Shown: piece by piece, positions 1-8,213 of the stretch
Position numbering within the stretch: position 1 is the first letter of the stretch
Layout: each line of letters opens with the position of its first letter
DNA from: Isochrysis galbana
Taxonomy: Eukaryota; Haptophyta; Isochrysidales; Isochrysidaceae
DNA length: 64,000 nucleotides
Assembly (NCBI GenBank): GCA_018136815.1
Contig: CM030932.1
Location: 5,122,407 to 5,186,406 of the forward strand
Direction: 5' to 3'
The notes under the pieces: generated by a model
What the model was told of the DNA's origin: nothing
Database searches by the model: none
The model's input: the letters and a program-made list of their open reading frames with translations, nothing else
Made by a program: the position numbers and the translations under genes

Positions 1-440
1 ACCTGAGGCCTAAGAGGCGCAATCGGTGAGGAGTGGCAGGAGTCCAACTTCTCGGGCGAAACTGACGAGCAAACGGGCGAGGGAATGGATCAAGACATGC
101 CATTCGTTCTTCTTGAAATTCACTGAAACCATGACGAAACTGATGTTATCCTTGGTGCGCCTCCGCGGAATTTGCAGTGAAGAGCCGCCCACGCCGCCGC
201 CCACGCCCGCTCCGCCGCTCCGCCGCCCGGGGCCCAGTTGTCCTCGCCGCTGCCGACGGCGCCGTCGCCTCTGCCTCCGTCGCCTCCTCCGCCGGCGCCT
301 CCGCCTCCATTGCCTCCTCCGCCTCCTCCGCCGCCACTTCCTCTGCCGCCGCCTCCGCGCTTCCTCCGCCATCGCCTCCGCCCCCTCCGCCTCTCTTATC
401 CCTTATAAACTCAGTGTTGAAGAACCGAAGCAATAAATAG
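1..440. repeat. GCC/CTC-rich low-complexity region
   Basis: From about 190 to 400 the sequence is imperfect GCC, CTC and TCC triplets, which opens long frames on both strands. A minus-strand frame starting at an ATG at 481 encodes a short hydrophobic N-terminus followed by Glu/Ala/Gly-rich sequence. I cannot tell a real acidic low-complexity exon from a triplet-repeat artefact, so no gene is called. Confidence 0.5.
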
Positions 441-582
441 CTATTGGCAATAGTCAATAGTAGAGGTACGGCGGCAACCATGTCCGTGGTCGAAGCGGTC
501 TTCTGTGACCGGAAAGCCTCGTCTTGGCCTCGCTTGAGGCCTTAGAGCGTACACTAGCCACAGTTTGCTTCGTTGAGGCCCG

Positions 583-790
583 GAGGCGAGAAGCGTTCAA
601 TCACCATCACCCACACCCACAGCCCACAGATGGAAAAGCGTTCGATCATCAGCTCACCCTACACATGGAAAAGCGTTCAATCGCCATCACCCCCACACAT
701 GGAAAAGCGTTCAATCACCATCACTCCACATCTGGAAAAGCGTTCATCATCCACGTATGGAAAGGCGTTCCATCACCATCACCCCACATA
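583..790 (+). repeat. Minisatellite, unit about 34-37 bp
   Basis: About six degenerate tandem units share the core TGGAAAAGCGTTCAATC followed by CACCATCAC-type sequence. The units drift in length and sequence, and no flanking gene is evident. The phased units make plus-strand frames look coding (Lys-Arg-Ser and His-rich), which I treat as an artefact. Confidence 0.8.
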
Positions 791-1896
791 CATCACTCTA
801 CAAGCACAGCCACTTTGTCTTGGTGCCGTGACTCGTGACTCCCTTGAAACCCAGCCATGGTTGGTGAGACATTGCGGCGCAACATGGTCCCATGACGGAC
901 CATGCAGCACTCGTTCGATGTGGACTAAGAGACAACCACGGCAGAGTCGAGTAATACTTCATGTTACCTCCAATAACAAAAAGAGACCTCATCACGCATC
1001 TCACATCCAGATGGTGACTGCCCCTAGTGTCCCCTGACCATTGCAAGTCCGAACACCAGCGACAAGCTAGGGGCTGACGACCGCCGTGCTCTCGCTGGAG
1101 CGCGGCGAAGGTCGGCCTGTCACAATGGGTCGGTCTCGCCATTGCTCCGCTCCCATTTCGGACTGCGAGGGGGAAGAGGCGAGGGGGAATCTGCCGCCCC
1201 TTCTCGTGAAAAAGCAAATTCTGAGCCTCCGATGTACCGACGTTTTTTCCCAAACCCAATATCCCCCGCCTCTAGCAAGAGCAAGTATTAAGGTGAGAGT
1301 CGCCGCTCGCAAAGACCAAGACGAAGTTCCCCGTGGGGCGCACACTAGTACCAAGGCACGCACCTGGCGACTTGCATTCGCAAGCACGGGCAGGAGGCCG
1401 CGCGCCAAAACCTACCAGCCCGCACATGTAGGCTGCTAGCCAAATCGACCCGAGGAGGCTCGGGGACACCAACGCCAAGGCTCTCCCCGAAGCCTGCAAT
1501 GAGTATTGTCGTCTGTTCGCATGCACCCTCCGCGGCCGCCCTCTTCCTAAATCACGCCCCCATACTGCCTTCACTCATGTCTCATGTTGACAAGAAGTAA
1601 AGGAAGAAACACGATCAGCGAGGACGTAGTAGAGATGAATGCAATCGTATACGCGGATCCGGAGCCGAGAGCTTGAACCGCGACATGGTCGATTGAGGCT
1701 CTTCCACTGTGAAACGACCATGTGATACGACCTAGCCATGAGTGAGTATTTGCTTCTCTTAGCAATTTAGGATTGGCTTGCGCTTCGTTGCTCACTTCGT
1801 GGCGATTGGAGACAAAAATAAAAGAAGAAAGAATACTTTCATAGAGCCGAGATGTAGTGAAAGGGGTCTTTATTGCATTCGACTCTAGCCCGGGGG
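791..1896. other. Intergenic, nothing recognised
   Basis: Several overlapping frames of 60-150 codons exist on both strands, but none shows a recognisable domain or convincing exon signals. The right part is presumably the 3' flank of the minus-strand coiled-coil gene that ends at 1897. Confidence 0.5.
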
Positions 1897-3393
1897 TCAC
1901 TCTAGCAGCATTCCATCTAGTTGTTCCAAGTTTCCTATCATCGAGAGCTCATCGCATACGCTTCTCCTGACCTCAGCGTTCCAATCGCCATATCTTTGCA
2001 GTTTGGCTCTCAAATCCAACGCTCGCCGCCGCACTGCCTTCTCGCGCGATTGGGCCGCTTTTGTTGCCTCGCGGTATTGATTGACCAGCTCCTCAGTCTG
2101 TGCACGTTGTTCTTGGGACATCGCGGCGAGCGCAACTAGAGTCGCATCGGGTGTGCTAGTCACGCCCACGCTGCATGACGAGTGGCTAGTTTGGTCTCCG
2201 GCACCATTGCGGGCTTCCAAGGCCTTCAGCAGCGTCGAGACGATTTTCTCATTGTGCAGGCGCCGTGGGTCCGTCGACGCACCTAGCGATACAATAGATT
2301 CGGCTGCAGTGCGCACAGCTACATGCAGGGCACTCAACTCAGCTCGTCCCTGTTGGTCCGACTTGCGAGAGGCCGCGAGCTCCTTCTCCATCGTGGCCAC
2401 TTGCTTGGACGCCCTTTTGAGCTGCTCTTCCAGCTCAGTCACGCGACTGCCCCGATCGAAAGCAGCACTGCGTGAAAGTAAACTTTTTTGCCTCTCGCGA
2501 GTGAGAGAGAGCTTGGTGCTTTCTAGCATTTCTTGAAGCTCCTGGATGAAAACCTCGAGTGCGAGGCGCTTTGCCTCGATAGATCGCGTCGCTTCTGCTT
2601 CGTTTAGTAGCTCAACACGCGTCTGTTCGTGCGTCTGCCGTAGAATCGCCAGCTTCTCGGCGAGCTGACTCTTTTCTTCTACCATTTTATCGGCCGTTTC
2701 CTTTGAATCCCTCTCTGAAGACGTCAAGTGAGCAACTTCTGCCTCGCTGGCCTCCAGCCGTTGTGTTAGGGAGGCCTCTAGCTCCGAGGCCTGCTTCAGC
2801 CTCCTTCCCTTGTCGTCCAATAGCAGACGTAGTTCCAATTGCTTTTCTTCGCCGTCCTTGACGGCTTGCTCGAGTTCTGCTTTGATTTTTACCAGGTCGG
2901 CCACCATTGCTTGGGACTGTGTGAGACTACGACGCTGCTTAGTCACCACCCCTTCAATTTGCCGACGTGACGTCTCCAGCAGTGCGCATCGATTTGCAAG
3001 GGCCTCATAAGAACTTCGCAGCGCGTCAATCTGGAGCGCAGCCGCCTGCAGCTGCGCCTGAAGCTGTGCAACACGCCTCTCGAGTTGATGATCAGCGGAC
3101 TTCCAGGATAATGTGGTGGAAGGTTTCCTGGGTGAGCCCTCCGCGGCGGATGCCGTGACGGGCCTTGGGACAGGTGGTTTGCGCGGTGAGTATGCCTGCG
3201 TCTCCAGCTGATGGCTCGTCAGCATGGGCGGCACAGGCGTGATGGGGCGCTTCGAGCGTTCGAGGCCCTGCGTCAACGTCTCCTCTCTCCACGATTGTAT
3301 CAGCCTGCGTGGGGAGCATCTGCCGTGGAACGAGTTGTGGATGACGCCCTCGTCGACCAGGCCTCTGCTAGGCGGTCTCGCCGTCATGTCCAT
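1897..3393 (-). CDS. Coiled-coil protein, 498 aa, function unknown
   Basis: A single uninterrupted frame from an ATG at 3393 encodes 498 residues. The first ~95 residues are Pro/Ser/Arg-rich with SPRKP-type segments (two close copies), typical of a disordered basic head. From about residue 100 to 360 the sequence has long heptad-like stretches rich in Gln, Glu, Leu, Ala and Lys, consistent with an extended coiled coil. A Ser/Thr/Gly break near 370-420 is followed by a second helical stretch to the C-terminus. There is no signal peptide, membrane segment or catalytic motif. A structural or cytoskeletal role is inference only; I do not recognise the family. Short introns cannot be excluded but none is needed. 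Confidence 0.75.
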   Translation of the reverse strand: MDMTARPPSRGLVDEGVIHNSFHGRCSPRRLIQSWREETLTQGLERSKRPITPVPPMLTSHQLETQAYSPRKPPVPRPVTASAAEGSPRKPSTTLSWKSADHQLERRVAQLQAQLQAAALQIDALRSSYEALANRCALLETSRRQIEGVVTKQRRSLTQSQAMVADLVKIKAELEQAVKDGEEKQLELRLLLDDKGRRLKQASELEASLTQRLEASEAEVAHLTSSERDSKETADKMVEEKSQLAEKLAILRQTHEQTRVELLNEAEATRSIEAKRLALEVFIQELQEMLESTKLSLTRERQKSLLSRSAAFDRGSRVTELEEQLKRASKQVATMEKELAASRKSDQQGRAELSALHVAVRTAAESIVSLGASTDPRRLHNEKIVSTLLKALEARNGAGDQTSHSSCSVGVTSTPDATLVALAAMSQEQRAQTEELVNQYREATKAAQSREKAVRRRALDLRAKLQRYGDWNAEVRRSVCDELSMIGNLEQLDGMLLE

Positions 3394-3939
3394 CAGTCCA
3401 TACGAGGCGCGGACCGATCGCGTTCCACTCTCGAGCAGCTCCCTCGCGCGACGCTCAGAAAGAAAGGGGGAGGGGGGGGGAGGGGGAGCGGGGGGGAGGG
3501 GACGAGGGGGAGGAGCGAGCTGAGCTGCAAGCGGGGGTGTGCCGACGAGAGAGAGGGAGGGGGTTGGGAGTTGGGGTAGTACTGCTAGCCCCGAAAAGGA
3601 TAAAGGATAGGAGGAAGAAACAGGCTTGTTGTAGGAGTAGTACTCTATATGTGAATGTGTACTTACTTATGCATGAGTTTGCGTGATGTGTGTACTCGAG
3701 GACTCCATGTGCGAATCTATGAATACAACATGTTTCTAGAATCCTCGGGTCGAGAGTAACGGTCGTTCACAGGGCTCAAGGTCCTACATGGGGGCCAACT
3801 AAGTTTATACTGGTGATGGCGGAGGAGCCCGAGGTGGAGGGGGCAGAGGCGGACAGGCGGACGCGACGGTGGCGAAGGCGTAGATGGAGCCGGCGATGGC
3901 GGAGGAGGAGCAGAAGCAGGAATGGGGCGCGGGCGTCGC
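3394..3939. other. Intergenic; G-rich tract and partial repeat end
   Basis: This lies upstream of the minus-strand coiled-coil gene. Positions 3465-3530 are nearly pure G/A. Around 3788-3812 a GGGGGCC-AACTAAGT-TTAT-ACT string resembles the terminal hairpin of the GC-rich repeat family found elsewhere in the window, suggesting a decayed copy. Nothing else is recognised. Confidence 0.4.
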
Positions 3940-4140
3940 GGGGGGCACCCCTAGATGGGAAATACGGTGCAGGGGCCTGCAAATACAGCCAAATACATAT
4001 GTATTTGGCCTCCGGCCAAATACATTTCAAATACATTCGAGGCCTACAACCCAGGACACGCTTCAAATACAGCCAAATACATATGTATTTGGTCTCTGGC
4101 CAAATACGGTAAATACGTATTTCCCATCAAGGGGGGCACC
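3940..4140. mobile_element. MITE-like element with TIRs and internal palindromes
   Basis: The inverted ends share GATGGGAAATACG (3954-3966) with an exact reverse complement at 4116-4128, and the match extends outward with few mismatches. The element is flanked by direct copies of GGGGGGCACC at 3940-3949 and 4131-4140, a likely 9-10 bp target duplication. It holds two copies of the perfect 20-bp palindrome CCAAATACATATGTATTTGG (3989-4008 and 4073-4092). It has no coding capacity. The 9-10 bp duplication would fit a Mutator-like origin, but the G-run makes its exact length ambiguous. Confidence 0.75.
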
Positions 4141-4973
4141 GGAGGTGGGGGGCAAGGGGGGAGGGGAAGGGGAAGTAGGAGGAGGGGGAGAGGGAGAGAG
4201 GAGAGAGGAGAGACTGAGAGGGGCTCGATGGAGGAGACCACGGCGGCATGGGGGACGAGGGAGGAGGTGGAACGTAGGGAGGAGCCAAGGGCAGCCCCGG
4301 TGACGACGGAGAGGGTGGAGGTGGAGGAGAGCCTACGGGCCTACGGGACGGTGCGCTGGGGGAGAGAAGGAGACTGGAGCTGGCGGCACAGCGCGCCAAG
4401 GCGGCAACAGTGCAAGAGTGGTGGTGGGAGTGGCGGCGAAGGGGCGGCGGCGGTGGGTCGGTCTGGCGCACGGGCACGGGAGTCGTTGCCCCCCGAGCGC
4501 CGCCGCCACCGCGAGCAGCGGCGAGAGCTGAGAGCAGCTGTCGGGCGCCACCACCCCTTGACAACACCTCCCGCCCTTCCAAAGGAACTGACTTTTTTCA
4601 CCAAACGGTCGAAACAAGAGAATGGCTCGATTTGCTTTTGTTTTTTGAGGGGTATGGCGCGTGTAGGCTGAGGTTGCAGCCTCTGGGCGGCCGCCCTCGC
4701 CAAGCCCGGCTGGCCAGGAATGACGGCGGCGGGCTAGAGCGGCCTCGGGAGCAGAGCGTTGGCGCGTTGAATTGCAACCTACTATGATATTATAAATAGC
4801 GTGGGCGAAGCATAAGCATAAGCAGAAAGGAAGGCCATCTCCACAGTGTTCATCAGACCCAGTCCACCTCATGTCATTCACATTCACGTATGACACTACT
4901 CTAGTTCGACATTACCCGTTGACCGTTGGAGCACACCAAGCTTTGGGGTGGAGAGTATATTGAGATATTGCCG
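4141..4973. other. Intergenic, purine-rich tract
   Basis: Positions 4141-4340 are almost pure G/A, giving spurious Arg/Gly/Glu frames on one strand and Pro/Ser frames on the other. The rest, up to the 3' end of the carrier gene, shows no recognisable feature. Confidence 0.5.
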
Positions 4974-6202
4974 CTAGCACGACCTGTGTTCCGAGTTCAG
5001 AAGGCGCAACATCAAGTCGTTGATGGGCAAGACGACCCCCGCGACGGGTGCAGCACGCAGTAGCGTGAGCCGGATGCCCACGAAGAAACCAAGGATGCCC
5101 CTCTCCGCATAGCAAGTGCGTGCTGCTGCGAGTGGTGTCAATGGAGCGCTCGAGCGTGCTCCCGAGGAAATGACGCGGGATCTCAACACATCCAGTGGGT
5201 AAATTGTGAGCCAGCCAGCCCAGCCTGCTACGGCCCCACATGCGACGCGTGAAATGTACCGATCATCTCGCGCAACAAGCTACAGATGAGGATGACAAAC
5301 AGATAGCATTGCAGTCTTGTGAGGAGGGTTCGTCGGGCAACGGAGTGGAACTTCATTGGATAGCCAGCACAATCTCAATCGAGAAACATAAACATCACTA
5401 TTCTAGCGTAGCTGGCTGTGTTGGTTGGAAGTAGGCGCGATGGGGAAATGCATTTCTCACCTGTTTGGCATACGCATACGTCGTCAAGTAGGCACCATTG
5501 CCGAAACACTCACACCCGAAGTGGAGTGGAAACCCCCGGTAAAGAAGACGAATACCGCCACGGCGCAGCACATCGCGCGCGCACTCCATAAGTGAGCCAC
5601 CATGGACCTATGAGACGTGTGAAGCATGTATCAGTCTTGAGCACAAGGATATCCAGATTAAGGTTCAATTAGTAGTAGTTGAAATCTCGAACAAGGCACA
5701 CAGGAAGTACCAACCACAAGCGCCGTCCACTCGGACGGCGATACGAGGAAAATGTACCCATACCTGCTGCGTGATCTTGAAGGTCACAATAGGCGCGGTA
5801 AGGGGGCAAATCGCCGCACCAGCGAGGGCCGCAGCAGTGAACGTGGTGGGCAAGTTAGCATCTTGCGTGCCCGCCAGTCTAAGCTTCATCTCCTGCAACA
5901 GCCGTGACGGGCATCATTCGAGCAGAGCGTCAAGCGCCTATGCAGCTCGAGCCATGCAGGCACTGGCCGGCGGTGAGACTGGTCACCTCGAATATGCCAA
6001 AGTTCAGGCTCCTGAGAAATCCAGTGGTTAAAAGTGGTGGTAGGATGCCTCGGTAGAGTGTTCTCAGATTCATCGTCTGCCTCGGAACCGAGCCACCAAC
6101 CTGCTCGATCACCTTGGCAGTGTCAAAAGCGTGGCCCACGAGCGTGCCCGACGCGCCGGCTACCGCGCCCGCGAGGAAGCCCTCCCAGTGCAACGAGGCC
6201 AT
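4974..6202 (-). CDS. Mitochondrial carrier family (SLC25) protein, 4 exons
   Basis: Exons on the minus strand are 6202-5987, 5892-5764, 5607-5461 and 5279-4974, all joined in phase 0, giving about 265 residues. This is slightly short for the usual ~300-residue carrier. Three carrier repeats are visible. Repeat 1 has LAGAVAGASGTLVGHAFDTAK with Ala in place of the usual Pro. Repeat 2 has CPLTAPIVTFKITQQ, where the acidic residue is lost. Repeat 3 has the canonical YPLDVLRSRV. LYRG and LLYRGF segments precede even-numbered helices, as in the family. It should be an inner-membrane solute transporter; the substrate cannot be assigned, though amino-acid-carrier-like proteins are plausible. The exon 4 acceptor (TGTAG) was chosen because it alone keeps the frame and restores the helix before the third motif. 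Confidence 0.88.
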
Positions 6203-7086
6203 CCGAGCGCAAGGGGGAGGCTGCCTACAGGGGGAGGCTGCCTACGGCACTCTGGCCACCAGCGAGAGCCGAGCAACTGGCGAACACCAAGTTAGGCGGC
6301 CGGTGCCACCGGTTGATAGCCGCCGCGCTGGCGAGTTACTTGCCACTCGCACGTCACGAGCTGCGAGCAGAAGGAGGAGAAGAGAACTTGCAGGGGCGTT
6401 GTCACCACCCTCCGCGCTGGCTCCCGCTCGCTCGCTCTTTCTTCTCCCTCGATCTCTCGTCTCCCGTCTCTCTCGTCTCTGTTCTCTATCTCTCTCTCTC
6501 TCTCCCCGCCCCCCCCTCTCCCCCCTCTCTCTCCCTCCCTCCCTCCCTCCCTGTCCCTCCCCTCCCCCCCTTCTCTCTCTATGTCTGTGTTCATGCTTCT
6601 CCCTCTCTCTCTCCTCTTCCCCCCTCTCTCGCTCCCTCTCTCTTCTCCTTGTTTGTATGTGAAGAGGAGTACCTTCGAACATCTTCATAGAGCTTTAGAA
6701 TACATCGACATCGTTTTGGTAGATCGAGAACTATTCCTACTACAAGCCCAACGGTAGCTCACCTGTTACTAATGTAGAATCCCTTGAACTCTTTACGGCC
6801 GGGACCGCGGTGGCCAAACAGCTGCTTGATCTTGTACCTTTTCGTGGGCCTGTGGAGGAAGGAGGAAGGAGGAGAAGAGAAGAACGAGAGCTGTGCGTCG
6901 GACGCTCAGGGCCTTCTTCTTCCCATCGCGCCGGTTGCGGAAGTCGAGGAGCCAGCCGAGTCGATGGAGGATGGGCCAGTACTTTGTCTTCCTCGCCAAG
7001 CGACAAGCGACTCGGTCACCGCACCTACGAGGAGATCCGCAGCCCAGCCCTCAAGTTCTGCGAACACATGGAGGAGGGCATGAGCG
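6203..7086. other. Intergenic with CT-rich tract 6430-6660
   Basis: The upstream region of the carrier gene carries a long CT/CCT microsatellite-like stretch. Serine/proline-rich frames over it are artefacts of the repeat. No RNA gene or motif is recognised. Confidence 0.5.
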
Positions 7087-7569
7087 GTGCCATCCTGGCG
7101 ATGCTGCTCGTCACAGCCTCCGGCATGGGCCGTGGATGTGGAATGTGGATGTGGAGACTTCCGCGTGGATCTGGCCAAGGAACGCTACCCGTCGATGTGG
7201 GCACTCATCGAGCCATACATGGGCCGTTGGTGCAAGGCAAAACTCATGCTCGTCGGCGACTATTCTGACGAGTACGAGAAGATCCCCAAGACCAAATACA
7301 TTGGAGACGAGGCGGCCGTCGCGTACCTCTGTATGGAATACATCACGGCGGTCGCGTACGGTGAAACGAGTCCCATGGTGCAAGTGCGCCGAGCAGCTGG
7401 CAAACTCTGGATGGAGAACCAGAAGGCCGTCCTCGCACGCATCACGGACCTCGCCACCCGGGATCAGCCAAGCGACATGGTCGCCTGCCAGCAGAACGAC
7501 ATTGACAACAGGATCGAGGAGGAGGGGTGTGAGAAAAAGACGAAGAAGATGAAAACTCAGCCTGCTTAG
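7087..7569 (+). CDS. Unidentified open frame, possible gene fragment
   Basis: An open frame ends at a TAG at 7567-7569 and encodes a balanced, non-repetitive sequence in its last ~130 residues. It includes a Tyr/Trp-rich acidic stretch (about 7170-7400) and a Lys-rich end (CEKKTKKMK). No ATG fits the 5' end; the first in-frame ATG is near 7195. The preceding 200 bp hold plausible coding in another frame (TYEEIRSPALKFCEHMEEG around 7020-7080), suggesting a missing intron or a frameshift. I do not recognise a family. It could be a decayed gene or part of a repeat. Confidence 0.35.
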   Translation: MPSWRCCSSQPPAWAVDVECGCGDFRVDLAKERYPSMWALIEPYMGRWCKAKLMLVGDYSDEYEKIPKTKYIGDEAAVAYLCMEYITAVAYGETSPMVQVRRAAGKLWMENQKAVLARITDLATRDQPSDMVACQQNDIDNRIEEEGCEKKTKKMKTQPA

Positions 7570-7680
7570 GGTGTGTCCGCTTAGCGCTTAGCGTTAGCTG
7601 CTATGCGCTATGCGCACGCGCCGCGTCCTTGTGCATGTACTAACATAACCATCTGAGTGAAAACAAAACTATCACATGGC

Positions 7681-8150
7681 CCTCTTTTGACGGAACGCGA
7701 CTTCGAGGTAGGAGGTAGGTCGGTCCGCCTCAATGGGTTTTCTCCCTCATTTTCTCATTTTACATTTTAACTTGTGGGGAGTTAGAATGGGAGCCGGGGG
7801 CCTGCGAGGGGGGAGATTTGGAGGGGTGCATAAGTGTATGTATCTGTGGCAACAGCACGCGCCAAGGTATACGGGCGGGTGCGCTGAGCGCTGAGGGCTG
7901 TCGTGTTAGTACCGGTACCGGGCTAGTGGGAGAGTGGGAGTAGTGGTAGTGGTACTAATGCTCAGTTATTTTATTATGTAAGAGGTCTTGTTGGCCAGCA
8001 TCCCTAGCCACATACACCGGACGAGCCCTGCACCAACCGCGCACACCCCCATCGCGGGGGAGGGGCTCCGTCGCCGGTGAGGCACGGTCACTCAGCACTA
8101 GGATTAAACTAGGACAACAAGAAAACTCAGACGCAACAAGAAAATCTGAC
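7681..8150. repeat. Dispersed repeat, two modules shared with 51.9-53.0 kb
   Basis: Positions about 7700-7975 match, in inverted orientation, 51,871-52,090, for example the stretch around ACTAATGCTCAGTTATTTTA. Positions about 7985-8140 match 52,811-52,960 directly (AGCATCCCTAGCCACAT ... GAGGCACGGTC ... CAGCACTAGGA). A weaker copy of the second module lies near 41,580-41,745. The copies lie immediately upstream of genes at 8214 and 41,959, so they may also contribute promoter sequence. No coding capacity is seen. Confidence 0.7.
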
Positions 8151-8213
8151 CCCTGAAGTGCGGTGAACCGTCCGCGAGTCCGCCGAGAAAAAAACCGTCC
8201 CCGGTCTCTTTGG

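Noticed and set aside
583-790. CRISPR-like spaced repeats
   Set aside because: Degenerate tandem units without unique spacers of constant length, in a eukaryotic context.
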